Part shown: positions 1 to 8,521 of the stretch, one piece after another
Layout of the letters: every line of letters starts with the position of its first letter
How positions within the stretch are numbered: position 1 is the stretch's first letter
Source: Celeribacter sp. HF31
Lineage (GTDB): Bacteria; Pseudomonadota; Alphaproteobacteria; Rhodobacterales; Rhodobacteraceae
Assembly: GCF_011806455.1 (NCBI RefSeq)
Contig: NZ_JAATOT010000003.1
Coordinates: 372,001-436,000 of the forward strand
Length of the DNA stretch: 64,000 nt
Direction: 5' to 3'
Notes under the pieces: generated by a model
The model's database searches: none
Told to the model about the DNA's origin: nothing
What the model saw: the letters and a program-made list of their open reading frames with translations, nothing else
Made by a program: the position numbers and the translations under genes

Positions 1-727
1 GATACATGATCGAGCTTTTGTGCGGATTGTAATTCACGAAGGTGAAACCGCGGGCCTGATCGATGGTGTGGAACAAAGGGTTCCAGGTGAACATGGCAAT
101 CATGAAGGCCGGGGTCTGGTTGGCCACGAACATCTTGCCGGAGGTGAAAAGATTCGCCCGCGTATAAATCAGCTGAAGAATCCGAACGAACCCCGGCGCC
201 CAGGGTTTCGCCGCCAAAAACACCATGCCGATCGCGGAGCCGGAAGCCCAGGCCAGAAGGAACATCCCAAAGGCGCCGGTCATGTTTTGAAAATGCACGG
301 TGCCCCAGCCCAGAGAGTAGCCGAACAGGATCACGGTCACAGAGAGCGTCTGGATGTACAGCGTGCTGAGCGCCGAAGAGGTGATGGCGATGGCCGTGTT
401 CATCGGCGCGTGCTGCATCATGGGCGAGGCGGCGGTTTCCGATGAAGCGACGGCGGCAAGGGATTTGTTGTGCGTGAGGAACAGGAAAATCCCCGACATG
501 ATATAGAGAATGAAATCGCCCCGGATCGCGGTGCCGCGCACGCCTATGATGGAGTACATAAAGCTGAAGACAGCGACGAGGATCAGGGTTTGCGAGATGC
601 TGATCAAAAGCCCGATGATCGGATTGCCGTTCGTCTTGCGGACATGACGCACGGTGTTGACGAAAATCAACCTAAGGACAGTCAGGGCCGCCGATAGGCC
701 GCTCTGTGTTCTGGTGTAGTGAAACAT
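1..727 (-). CDS. ABC-2 type polysaccharide export permease (partial, KpsM-like)
   Basis: Inner-membrane subunit of an ABC exporter that probably moves capsular or other surface polysaccharide. The reading frame begins at ATG 727 on the minus strand, with AGGACC upstream, and runs off the left edge, so 242 codons are visible. The N-terminus is cytoplasmic and basic (about residues 1-40, with R and K clusters). It is followed by several hydrophobic segments, including one rich in ILVAVF near residue 50 and one containing GIFLFL near 80, in the ABC-2 permease pattern. The gene faces away from cysQ and kdsB; a KDO-activating enzyme next to a KpsM-like permease fits a KDO-linked capsule. The partner ATPase is not visible and is expected to the left. 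It could instead export O-antigen or teichoic-type polymer. Confidence 0.8.
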   Translation of the reverse strand, partial: MFHYTRTQSGLSAALTVLRLIFVNTVRHVRKTNGNPIIGLLISISQTLILVAVFSFMYSIIGVRGTAIRGDFILYIMSGIFLFLTHNKSLAAVASSETAASPMMQHAPMNTAIAITSSALSTLYIQTLSVTVILFGYSLGWGTVHFQNMTGAFGMFLLAWASGSAIGMVFLAAKPWAPGFVRILQLIYTRANLFTSGKMFVANQTPAFMIAMFTWNPLFHTIDQARGFTFVNYNPHKSSIMY

Positions 728-873
728 CCTGTAGGTCCTGTCCTGAGAATATTGCCTGCCGATACGGGATTCGGACGAGGGATTTCTTGCTGTTCCCTGT
801 GAGCCGTAGCATAAGGTTGTTGAGGTTTTCTTTCAACGAAAACGCATCGATGTGGCGATTTAGGAGCGTAATA

Positions 874-1671
874 ATGGATTTTGATCAACTCATCCCGGTA
901 ATGCGGCGCCTTGCGATCGAGGCCGGGGAGAAGATCCTCGAGATCTACAATTCGGATGATTTCGAGGTGAAAACAAAGTCTGACGAAAGCCCGGTGACCG
1001 AAGCGGATGAGGCGGCGGATGCCTTGATCTCCGCAGGTCTTCGCGCGGCGTTCCCGGATGTGACGTTGATCACCGAGGAACAGGCGGAGTCGCACGATCT
1101 GAAATCCGACACGTTCCTGATCGTGGACCCGCTCGATGGCACGAAGGAATTCGTCAAGCGCCGCGGCGATTTCACCGTCAATATCGCCTATGTCGAAAAA
1201 GGCGTGCCGCTGCGTGGTGTGGTCTATGCGCCCGCTAAGGATCGCCTGTTCATCACTGACGCCTCTGGCCAATCCTACGAGGAGCTCGGCCCCTTCGATG
1301 CGGCCACTCCGGGCGAGATGAAGAAAATCTCTGTGTCCAAACCGGACAATGAGGGTCTGATGATCGTCGCCTCGAAATCCCACCGCGATCAGGCGACCGA
1401 GGATTACCTCGCGAAATACAAAGCCAAGGACAGCAAATCGGCAGGCTCTTCGCTGAAATTCTGTCTCGTGGCGACCGGCGAGGCCGATCTTTATCCGCGC
1501 GTCGGGCGCACGATGGAGTGGGACACGGCGGCAGGTCATGCTGTTCTTTTGGGCGCGGGCGGCGAAGTCGTGCGTTTCGACGATCACAGCCCGCTGACCT
1601 ATGGCAAAGAAGACTACGCCAACCCCTTCTTCATCGCCTATGCGCCGGGCGTGGAATTGAAAGACGCCTGA
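874..1671 (+). CDS. cysQ: 3'(2'),5'-bisphosphate nucleotidase CysQ
   Basis: Hydrolyses 3'-phosphoadenosine 5'-phosphate (PAP), the by-product of PAPS-using sulfotransferases and PAPS reductase, to AMP and phosphate. It is a 265-residue inositol-monophosphatase-fold protein of normal length. The metal site is visible: EE at 68-69, then D85 and D88 in DPLDGTKEF, and WDTAAGHA near the C-terminus. I chose ATG 874 because TAGGAG lies just upstream and the protein then begins where the family does; an upstream in-frame extension is unlikely. The stop codon directly abuts kdsB. A sulfotransferase at 8522-9946 in the same block gives it a local source of PAP. A related inositol phosphatase activity is possible but less likely. 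Confidence 0.9.
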   Translation: MDFDQLIPVMRRLAIEAGEKILEIYNSDDFEVKTKSDESPVTEADEAADALISAGLRAAFPDVTLITEEQAESHDLKSDTFLIVDPLDGTKEFVKRRGDFTVNIAYVEKGVPLRGVVYAPAKDRLFITDASGQSYEELGPFDAATPGEMKKISVSKPDNEGLMIVASKSHRDQATEDYLAKYKAKDSKSAGSSLKFCLVATGEADLYPRVGRTMEWDTAAGHAVLLGAGGEVVRFDDHSPLTYGKEDYANPFFIAYAPGVELKDA

Positions 1672-2472
1672 ATGTCCGTTCTGATCGTTATTCCGGCCCG
1701 GTTCGCCTCGACGCGCTATCCGGGCAAGCCGCTTGTGGAGCTGACCGGTGCCACGGGTGAAAAGAAATCCCTGATTCAGCGCAGCTGGGAGGCCGCCGTG
1801 GCCGCCGAGGGCGTCGATCGTGTGGTTGTGGCCACAGATGATGATCGCATTCGCACCGCGTCGGAGGCCTTTGGTGCGGAGGTCGTCATGACGTCTGAGA
1901 CCTGTGCCAATGGGACCGAACGCTGTGCCGAGGCGCTCGAAGCGCTGGGCGGCGGGTATGACATCATCGTCAATCTGCAAGGTGACGCGCCTTTGACCCC
2001 CGCCTGGTTTGTCGAGGAGCTGGTCGCAGGCTTGCGTGCGCATCCGACGGCCGAGGTGGCGACGCCGGTTCTGCGCTGTGACGGTCGGGCTTTGAACGGC
2101 TTCCTCGAAGATCGCAAAGCGGGTCGCGTGGGCGGCACAACCGCCGTTTTCGGGTCGGACCACAAGGGGCTCTATTTCTCCAAAGAGGTGATTCCCTATA
2201 CTGCGGAAACTTATGCCGATACGGATGAGACCCCGGTGTTTCACCATGTGGGGGTTTACGCCTATCGCCCTTCCGCGCTGGGCGCCTATCCGAAGTGGCC
2301 CATGGGCCCTCTGGAACGTCTCGAAGGCCTTGAGCAACTCCGATTCCTCGAACAGGAGCGCCCCGTGCTTTGCGTCGAGGTCGAATCTCGGGGGCGGCAG
2401 TTCTGGGAGCTCAATAACCCCGAGGATGTGCCACGGATTGAGTCGATGTTGGCGGAAATGCGCGTAGAATAA
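1672..2472 (+). CDS. kdsB: 3-deoxy-manno-octulosonate cytidylyltransferase
   Basis: Cytoplasmic enzyme that joins CTP and KDO to give CMP-KDO, the donor for lipid A-KDO and for KDO linkers on capsules. It has 266 residues. The N-terminal nucleotide-binding motif IPARFASTRYPGKPL is intact, and LQGDAPL carries the metal-binding Asp. ATG follows the cysQ stop with no gap, so the two are translationally coupled. A true LPS or capsule KdsB cannot be separated by sequence alone; closeness to a KpsM-like exporter suggests the capsule role, while kdsD lies in the LPS operon at 13149-14111. The central part reads HKGLYFSKEVIPY, typical of the family. Confidence 0.9.
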   Translation: MSVLIVIPARFASTRYPGKPLVELTGATGEKKSLIQRSWEAAVAAEGVDRVVVATDDDRIRTASEAFGAEVVMTSETCANGTERCAEALEALGGGYDIIVNLQGDAPLTPAWFVEELVAGLRAHPTAEVATPVLRCDGRALNGFLEDRKAGRVGGTTAVFGSDHKGLYFSKEVIPYTAETYADTDETPVFHHVGVYAYRPSALGAYPKWPMGPLERLEGLEQLRFLEQERPVLCVEVESRGRQFWELNNPEDVPRIESMLAEMRVE

Positions 2473-2658
2473 CGCTGACTTTTTGTCTTTTTGCTTATTT
2501 CTTGTGCGGATGCTAGGGAAGACGGTACAGAGTTGTAAAACTGTGCCTTTCCTATGTGAATAGATACAGGTGATGCTGATCTTCCGGCGTATTGTTCGTA
2601 AGGTCGGGGCAAGTGTAAGCAATTAATGGGCTCATGAGTGCGAGCCGAAGGAGTGAAG

Positions 2659-3558
2659 ATGAAAAAAGTCACCAAAGCGATTTTCCCAGTGGCGGGTCTT
2701 GGCACGCGGTTCTTGCCCGCAACCAAATCCATCCCGAAAGAGATCATGACCTTGGTCGACCGCCCGCTGATCCAATATGCCATCGACGAGGCACGGGCCG
2801 CCGGCATCAAGGAGTTCATCTTCGTGACCTCACGCGGCAAAGGCGCGCTTGAAGATTACTTCGATCACTCGCCGGTGCTGGAGCAGGAACTGCGCAAGAA
2901 GGGCAAGGACAAGCTTCTCGAAGTTCTGAAAACCACCAACATGGACAGCGGTGCCATCGCCTATATTCGCCAGCACAAGGCCCTGGGCCTCGGTCACGCC
3001 GTGTGGTGCGCGCGTCGCCTGCTTGATCCGAAAGAACCCTTTGCCGTGATCTTGCCGGATGACGTCATCGCGGCGGAAAAGCCCTGTCTGCAACAAATGG
3101 TCGAAGCCTATGAAGAGCTTGGTGGCAGCGGCTCGATGGTTGCCTCCATGGAAGTGCCGGCGGATAAAGTCTCCGCTTATGGTGTTCTCGATGTGAAAGA
3201 GGACATGGGCAGCACCGTGTCCGTCAAAGGTATGGTCGAAAAACCGGCGCCGGGGACTGAGCCGTCGAATCTTGCCGTCATTGGCCGTTACATCCTTGAT
3301 CCGGCGGTGATGAAGAACCTCAACCAGATGAAATCCGGCGCTGGTGGTGAGATTCAGCTCACCGATGCGATTGCGGACGAGATTGGCACGGAGCGTGGCG
3401 TCTATGGCTACCGTTTCGCGGGCCAGCGTTTCGATTGCGGGTCGAAAGCGGGTTTCCTTCAGGCGACGATTTCTTTCGGTCTGTCGCGTGACGATCTGCG
3501 CGATGAGCTTCAGGAATATCTGGATGAACTGTCCGCAGTTCGTGCTGCCGCTCAGTAA
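2659..3558 (+). CDS. galU: UTP-glucose-1-phosphate uridylyltransferase
   Basis: Makes UDP-glucose from UTP and glucose 1-phosphate, feeding polysaccharide and LPS synthesis. The protein has 299 residues from ATG 2659, which is preceded by GAAGGAG at good spacing; a longer start at 2638 has no such site. The nucleotidyltransferase motif FPVAGLGTRFLPATKSIPKE lies at residues 8-27, and VEKP and the FDCGSK segment near the C-terminus are the usual GalU landmarks. A 186-base gap after kdsB suggests its own promoter. galE follows nine bases after the stop, so the pair supplies UDP-glucose and UDP-galactose to the glycosyltransferases downstream. Confidence 0.93.
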   Translation: MKKVTKAIFPVAGLGTRFLPATKSIPKEIMTLVDRPLIQYAIDEARAAGIKEFIFVTSRGKGALEDYFDHSPVLEQELRKKGKDKLLEVLKTTNMDSGAIAYIRQHKALGLGHAVWCARRLLDPKEPFAVILPDDVIAAEKPCLQQMVEAYEELGGSGSMVASMEVPADKVSAYGVLDVKEDMGSTVSVKGMVEKPAPGTEPSNLAVIGRYILDPAVMKNLNQMKSGAGGEIQLTDAIADEIGTERGVYGYRFAGQRFDCGSKAGFLQATISFGLSRDDLRDELQEYLDELSAVRAAAQ

Positions 3559-3567
3559 GGACCTTAC

Positions 3568-4554
3568 ATGACAAAATCCGTCATTGTGACCGGGGGTGCG
3601 GGCTATATCGGCTCGCACGCCTGTAAGGCCCTGCGCGCTGCAGGCTATGAGCCCGTGACCTTCGACAACCTCTCCACGGGTTGGGAAGATGCCGTCAAAT
3701 TCGGCCCCTTCGAGAAGGGCGATCTCTTGGATCGTGTCCGCCTCGATGAGGTTTTCGCCAAATACAATCCGATCGCCGTGATGCATTTCGCCGCCTTCTC
3801 TCAGGTCGGCGAAAGCATGAAAGACCCCGGAAAATACTGGCGCAACAATGTCATCGGCTCTTTGACGCTGATCGAGGCGGCTGTTACGGCGGGCTGCATG
3901 AATTTCGTGTTTTCCTCGACCTGCGCGACCTATGGCGATCAGGACAACGTTGTGCTGGATGAGGACTCGGTGCAATTGCCGATCAACTCTTATGGCGCCT
4001 CAAAACGCGCGATCGAAGACATCCTTGAGAACTTTGAACAGGGGTTTGGCCTGAACTCCGTGATCTTCCGCTATTTCAACGTGGCGGGTGGCGACCCGGA
4101 CGCGGAAGTGGGCGAATTCCATCAGCCGGAAACCCATCTTATCCCGCTGATGCTCGACGCGATTGCGGGCAAACGCGATGCTTTGACGATTTTCGGCACG
4201 GATTACGACACGCCCGACGGGACCTGCATTCGCGACTATGTGCATGTGTGCGATCTGGTCGATGCGCATGTTTTGGGTCTGAAATGGCTCGAAGAGGGCA
4301 ACGGCAGCCGGGTGTTCAATCTCGGCACGGGCAAGGGCTTTTCCGTGCGCGAGGTGATCGACCATTCGCGGGCCGTGACCAATATGGATGTGCCTTACGT
4401 CGAGGGCGACCGTCGTCCCGGGGATTGCACCAAGCTGGTGTCCGGGTCCGAGCGCGCGATCCAGGAATTGGGTTGGTCGCCGGATCGTTCCAACCTGTCC
4501 GAAATGATCGGGGATGCCTGGAAATGGCATCAGACCGGGCATTACGACAAGTGA
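3568..4554 (+). CDS. galE: UDP-glucose 4-epimerase
   Basis: NAD-dependent interconversion of UDP-glucose and UDP-galactose. It is a 328-residue extended short-chain dehydrogenase/reductase. The Rossmann motif GGAGYIGSHACKAL is at residues 8-21, the catalytic YxxxK appears as YGASK, and FRYFNVAGGDPD is a family hallmark of GalE. It starts nine bases after galU, so the two are co-transcribed. The product probably supplies galactosyl units to the envelope glycan whose glycosyltransferases follow. Specificity for UDP-GlcNAc/GalNAc cannot be excluded. Confidence 0.92.
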   Translation: MTKSVIVTGGAGYIGSHACKALRAAGYEPVTFDNLSTGWEDAVKFGPFEKGDLLDRVRLDEVFAKYNPIAVMHFAAFSQVGESMKDPGKYWRNNVIGSLTLIEAAVTAGCMNFVFSSTCATYGDQDNVVLDEDSVQLPINSYGASKRAIEDILENFEQGFGLNSVIFRYFNVAGGDPDAEVGEFHQPETHLIPLMLDAIAGKRDALTIFGTDYDTPDGTCIRDYVHVCDLVDAHVLGLKWLEEGNGSRVFNLGTGKGFSVREVIDHSRAVTNMDVPYVEGDRRPGDCTKLVSGSERAIQELGWSPDRSNLSEMIGDAWKWHQTGHYDK

Positions 4555-4632
4555 GTCGCCTGGCTCGAAATCAGTGATTCAGCTTTCGCACAAAAGGCTC
4601 TAATCTGGCCCAACACGTAGAAGGGGACAGGT

Positions 4633-5649
4633 TTGGGTCAGCTTTGGCAGAAGTATAAGCTGCGGGTTTTGCGACGGCATCTTTTGTGGCGGGCCTTTCG
4701 CGCGCGACACAAGCTTCGGCTCGTTCAGGACCGGACGTCAGGGATGGACGAGACGTCGATCCTCTGTGTCGCCTGCCTGCGCAACGAAGCTCTGCGGTTG
4801 CCCTATTTTCTGGACTACCATCGTCGCCTCGGCGTGACTCATTTCCTCTTTGTCGACAACGCCAGTGATGACGGCACAGTGGCGCTTTTGTCCGGGCAAC
4901 CGGACGTGTCGCTCTGGTCTACCTCCGCGAGCTACAAGGCCGCGCGCTTCGGACTCGACTGGACCACATGGCTTCAGATGAAATATGCGCGCGGCAAATG
5001 GTGCCTGACTTTGGATGCGGATGAGCTTTTGGTCTTTCCGCACAATAAGACCCAAACCCTGCGGGATTTGACCCTTTTCATGGAAAAGTCGGGCCAAAGC
5101 GCGCTGGGCACCTTGATGCTCGATCTCTATCCGAAAGGACCGATTGATCAGGTGACCTATCGCGCCGGGGATGATCCGCTTGCGGCCATGCCCTATTTCG
5201 ACCCGGCGCCCTATCGCGCGGTGCGGCAGGCGCCGAAAGACAATCTTTGGGTGCAGGGCGGTGCGCGCGAGCGTGTATTTTTCGCCGATGAGCCTCGACG
5301 CGGGCCAACATTGAACAAGCTGCCGCTGGTGAAATGGCATTGGCGCTATGTCTATATCAACTCGACTCATGCCATGCTGCCGCGCGAGATGAATCATGCC
5401 TATGACGGGCCGGGGGAGAGCCGCCTCTCCGGGGTTTTGTTGCATACGAAATTCCTTCCTGTGGCGATTGAGAAATCCCATGAGGAAAAGACCCGAAAGC
5501 AGCATTTTGCCCAGCCTGACGCCTTTGGCGACTATTATGATGCTGTGATTCAGGCGCCCGATCTATGGCACGATGGAGCGGTGGCCTATGAGGGCTGGGA
5601 ACAGCTCGAAGCGCTTGGCCTGATGAGTCGCGGAGATTGGCGGACTTAA
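4633..5649 (+). CDS. Glycosyltransferase family 2-like protein (Glyco_tranf_2_4 type), copy 1
   Basis: Predicted cytoplasmic or membrane-associated glycosyltransferase; donor and acceptor are unknown. It has 338 residues from a TTG start at 4633, with AAGGGGA upstream; the paralogue at 5814 has the same N-terminal layout (xLWQxK, then a basic stretch), which supports this start. The motif CLRNEALRLPYFLDYHRRLGV is followed by FVDNASDDGT and by the metal-binding DADELLVFP, the pattern of the Glyco_tranf_2_4 group rather than classic GT2 with N-terminal PxYN. It lies 78 bases after galE. It shares conserved blocks such as LYPKGPID and LVKWH with the copy at 5814-6824. Confidence 0.8.
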   Translation: MGQLWQKYKLRVLRRHLLWRAFRARHKLRLVQDRTSGMDETSILCVACLRNEALRLPYFLDYHRRLGVTHFLFVDNASDDGTVALLSGQPDVSLWSTSASYKAARFGLDWTTWLQMKYARGKWCLTLDADELLVFPHNKTQTLRDLTLFMEKSGQSALGTLMLDLYPKGPIDQVTYRAGDDPLAAMPYFDPAPYRAVRQAPKDNLWVQGGARERVFFADEPRRGPTLNKLPLVKWHWRYVYINSTHAMLPREMNHAYDGPGESRLSGVLLHTKFLPVAIEKSHEEKTRKQHFAQPDAFGDYYDAVIQAPDLWHDGAVAYEGWEQLEALGLMSRGDWRT

Positions 5650-5682
5650 AAAGCAATACTGTGGGCTTTGGTAAGCACAATT

Positions 5683-5713
5683 AAACAATTTTGCCATTTA
5701 ATCTGAATTGTTT
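5683..5713. terminator. Weak inverted repeat between the two glycosyltransferases
   Basis: AAACAATT (5683-5690) pairs with AATTGTTT (5706-5713). The stem is AT-rich and eight base pairs long, followed by ACGTTTT. It may be a weak terminator or attenuator between the paralogues, or a remnant of the duplication. Support is modest. Confidence 0.25.
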
Positions 5714-5813
5714 ACGTTTTGATCGAAAATCCGTAGATAATAACTCAAAGGGTTTGGAGCCGGATGCCATAAACATCTGACGTTCCAATCCAGGGGGACA
5801 TGAAGGCAGACTG

Positions 5814-6824
5814 GTGAGCAGGCTCTGGCAATATAAGATGCGGCTGAGGCGCAAGCGCGCGCTCTGGCAGGCCTTTCGGGCACGCCGGGAGCTTCATCTT
5901 ATTCAGGACAACACATCTGCGATTCGCCCCGACGACATTCTGTTGGTCTGTACCCTGCGTAACGAATATGTGCGTTTGCCGTATTTCCTGAAATACTATC
6001 GGGACATGGGCGTGCGTCATTTCCTGTTCATCGACAATGACAGCGATGATGGCTCGCGTGAATACCTCGTGGGTCAGGACGATGTCTCGATCTGGCACAC
6101 GACGGCGAGCTATCGCAAGTCGCTGTTCGGTGTGCACTGGATGAACTGGATTTCGCGCAAATATTGCCATGGGCATTGGACGCTCACGGTCGATGTGGAC
6201 GAATTCCTGGTTTTTCCGTTTTGCGACACCCGCCCGATTCCGGCGCTCACCGATTGGCTCGACAATTCCGGCATTCGAAGCTTTTCGGCGATGTTGATCG
6301 ATATGTATCCGAAAGGGCCGATCGATGCGCAGCCCTACCGCGAGGGGCAAAACCCCTTCGAGATCGCGGAATGGTTCGACAGTGGCAACTATATGATTTC
6401 GATGAACCCGGAGTATTACAATCTCTGGATTCAGGGCGGCCCGCGCGCGCGGCTGTTTTTCAAGGACGAGCCCAAAAGCGCGCCGTCTTTGAACAAAATC
6501 CCGCTGGTCAAATGGCATCGCGATTACGCCTATATTCAATCGACGCATATGCTTTTGCCGCGCGGGCTTAACCTCGTGTATGAGACCGAGGGGGGCGAAA
6601 AAGCCTCTGGCGCGTTGCTTCATGCCAAATTCCTCAACACTTTCGTGGAGAAGACCCGCGAAGAGTTGGAGCGGCGTCAGCATTATGCCGGTTCGCGCGA
6701 ATATCTCGCCTACCACAGCCGGATCAAGGATGACCCGGACCTGTGGTGCAACTGGTCAGAGAAATACATCAACTGGCGTCAGCTTGAGATTCTGGGCCTC
6801 ATGTCCAAAGGGAACTGGGCATGA
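5814..6824 (+). CDS. Glycosyltransferase family 2-like protein (Glyco_tranf_2_4 type), copy 2
   Basis: A paralogue of the protein at 4633-5649, with 336 residues from GTG 5814 (GAAGGCAG upstream). The same blocks are present: TLRNEYVRLPYFLKYYRDMG, FIDNDSDDG, the metal-site DVDEFLVFP, LIDMYPKGPID, NLWIQGGPRARLFF and LVKWHRDY. Substrate is unknown. The two copies probably arose by tandem duplication and may add successive or different sugars to one glycan. The stop overlaps the following GT14-type gene by four bases (ATGA), so these two are translationally coupled. Confidence 0.8.
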   Translation: MSRLWQYKMRLRRKRALWQAFRARRELHLIQDNTSAIRPDDILLVCTLRNEYVRLPYFLKYYRDMGVRHFLFIDNDSDDGSREYLVGQDDVSIWHTTASYRKSLFGVHWMNWISRKYCHGHWTLTVDVDEFLVFPFCDTRPIPALTDWLDNSGIRSFSAMLIDMYPKGPIDAQPYREGQNPFEIAEWFDSGNYMISMNPEYYNLWIQGGPRARLFFKDEPKSAPSLNKIPLVKWHRDYAYIQSTHMLLPRGLNLVYETEGGEKASGALLHAKFLNTFVEKTREELERRQHYAGSREYLAYHSRIKDDPDLWCNWSEKYINWRQLEILGLMSKGNWA

Positions 6825-8518
6825 CGGTCGGTTTCGTGATGTTGGTCCACACCGCGCTGCATCGCGCCGAACAGGTGGCGCGCCACTGGGCGACCCATGG
6901 CTGTCCGGTGGTGATCCATGTTGACCGACGGGTGAAGAAAGACGTTTACCAGCCCTTTGTCGACAGCCTGTCTGACCTCGACAATGTGCTGTTCTCGAAA
7001 CGCCACGCCTGTGACTGGGGCACGTGGTCTTTGGTGGCCGCCTCTCAGGACGCTTCTGAATTGATGCTGTCGCGCTTCCCGGAGGCACGACATGTCTATC
7101 TCGCCTCCGGCTCCTGCCTGCCGCTGCGACCCGTGGAGGATTTAAAGCAATATCTCGCGGCGCGGCCGATGACGAATTTCATCGAAAGCGTGACGACGGA
7201 GGATGTGCCCTGGACCGTTGGCGGGCTGGATTCGGAACGTTTCACCTTGCGGTTCCCGTTCTCGTGGAAAAAGCAGAGACGGCTGTTTGATCGCTATGTC
7301 CATCTGCAACGTCGGCTGCGCTACAAACGTAAAATCCCGGACGGGCTTGTGCCGCATCTGGGCTCGCAATGGTGGTGCCTGACGCGTCAGACCCTATCGG
7401 CCATTCTTGAGGACCCGGATCGCAAGACCTATGACGCCTATTTCAAACGTGTCTGGATTCCGGACGAGAGCTATTACCAAACTTTGGTGCGGCTCTATTC
7501 CAACAATATCGAAAGCCGGTCCCTGACGCTCTCGAAATTCGACTATCAGGGCAAACCGCATATTTTCTACGACGATCACCTTCAGCTGTTGCGGCGGTCC
7601 GACTGTTTCGTGGCGCGTAAAATGTGGCCGAAGGCAGAGCGGCTTTACGCGACCTTCCTCAATCCAGACATCAATCCGATGAAAGGAACAGAGCCTAATC
7701 CGGGTAAAATCGACCGTATCTTTGCCAAGGCGGTGGAGCGGCGCATCATGGGGCGCGAAGGCCTTTATATGCAAAGTCGTTTGCCCGGGCACGGCAAGGG
7801 TCACGGCAAAACCAGCGCGCCTTATTCGATTTTCGAGGGCTTCTCCGATCTCTTCGAGGATTTCGACGAATGGCTGTCGCGGGCTGTGGGTGCGCGGGTG
7901 CATGGCCATCTTTTCGCGCCGGAACGGGTTGAGTTTTCGGGTGGGCAAAAGGTGTTTTCGGGGGCTCTGTCGGATCAGGCGGCGCTGCGGGATTACAATC
8001 CTTGCGGTTTCCTGACCTCGCTCATTTGGAACACCCGCGGCGAGCGGCAATGTTTCATGTTCGGTCCGCGTGACAATCAGGACATCAACTGGCTGGTGGC
8101 GACGGACCCAAATGCGCAAATTTCGGTGATCTCCGGGGCTTGGGCTGTGACCCTGTTCCGCTCAAACCTGAGCTTTTCCGAAATCCGCCGCGAAGCTGCG
8201 CGTCTGCAAAAAATCGAGTCGCAGCATATTGAGATTTTGCGGTCACAACACGTCAAGGCCCGGATCAGAATCTGGACTATGGCGGATTTCATCGAAAGCC
8301 AGATGGAGCCATTGCAGGCCATCATCGACGAGATCGGCCCGCGCAACATCCGCCGCCTGACCGAAGCGCCGCGGATGCGGGACCTCACCGGGTTTGGACA
8401 ATTCCTGCAAAATCTGAAAAACCAAGGTATGAAACCTCATCTCATGGGCGATTTTCCCATGGGCAACGAACCCGACACGCGTCCGCGCTCCAACAAGCGG
8501 CCTTACCTGGTAAAATAA
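6821..8518 (+). CDS. Core-2/I-branching-type beta-1,6-N-acetylglucosaminyltransferase-like protein
   Basis: A predicted glycosyltransferase of the GT14 (Branch) family; animal members add beta-1,6-GlcNAc branches, but the bacterial substrate is unknown. It has 565 residues. The N-terminal part (about 1-250) has the family order: MLVHT, VIHVDRR, then HVYLASGSCLPLRP and LGSQWWCLTRQ, and WIPDESYYQTL, which holds the acidic active-site segment. Residues from about 300 on form an extra C-terminal domain not found in the eukaryotic enzymes; I recall this architecture in Rhodobacteraceae as a domain of unknown function. Start ATG overlaps the previous stop; the sulfotransferase begins three bases after the stop. 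Confidence 0.8.
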   Translation: MTVGFVMLVHTALHRAEQVARHWATHGCPVVIHVDRRVKKDVYQPFVDSLSDLDNVLFSKRHACDWGTWSLVAASQDASELMLSRFPEARHVYLASGSCLPLRPVEDLKQYLAARPMTNFIESVTTEDVPWTVGGLDSERFTLRFPFSWKKQRRLFDRYVHLQRRLRYKRKIPDGLVPHLGSQWWCLTRQTLSAILEDPDRKTYDAYFKRVWIPDESYYQTLVRLYSNNIESRSLTLSKFDYQGKPHIFYDDHLQLLRRSDCFVARKMWPKAERLYATFLNPDINPMKGTEPNPGKIDRIFAKAVERRIMGREGLYMQSRLPGHGKGHGKTSAPYSIFEGFSDLFEDFDEWLSRAVGARVHGHLFAPERVEFSGGQKVFSGALSDQAALRDYNPCGFLTSLIWNTRGERQCFMFGPRDNQDINWLVATDPNAQISVISGAWAVTLFRSNLSFSEIRREAARLQKIESQHIEILRSQHVKARIRIWTMADFIESQMEPLQAIIDEIGPRNIRRLTEAPRMRDLTGFGQFLQNLKNQGMKPHLMGDFPMGNEPDTRPRSNKRPYLVK

Positions 8519-8521
8519 CCC

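Noticed and set aside
682-2622. Open frame of 646 codons on the minus strand
   Set aside because: It covers cysQ and kdsB in antisense and has no recognisable motif.
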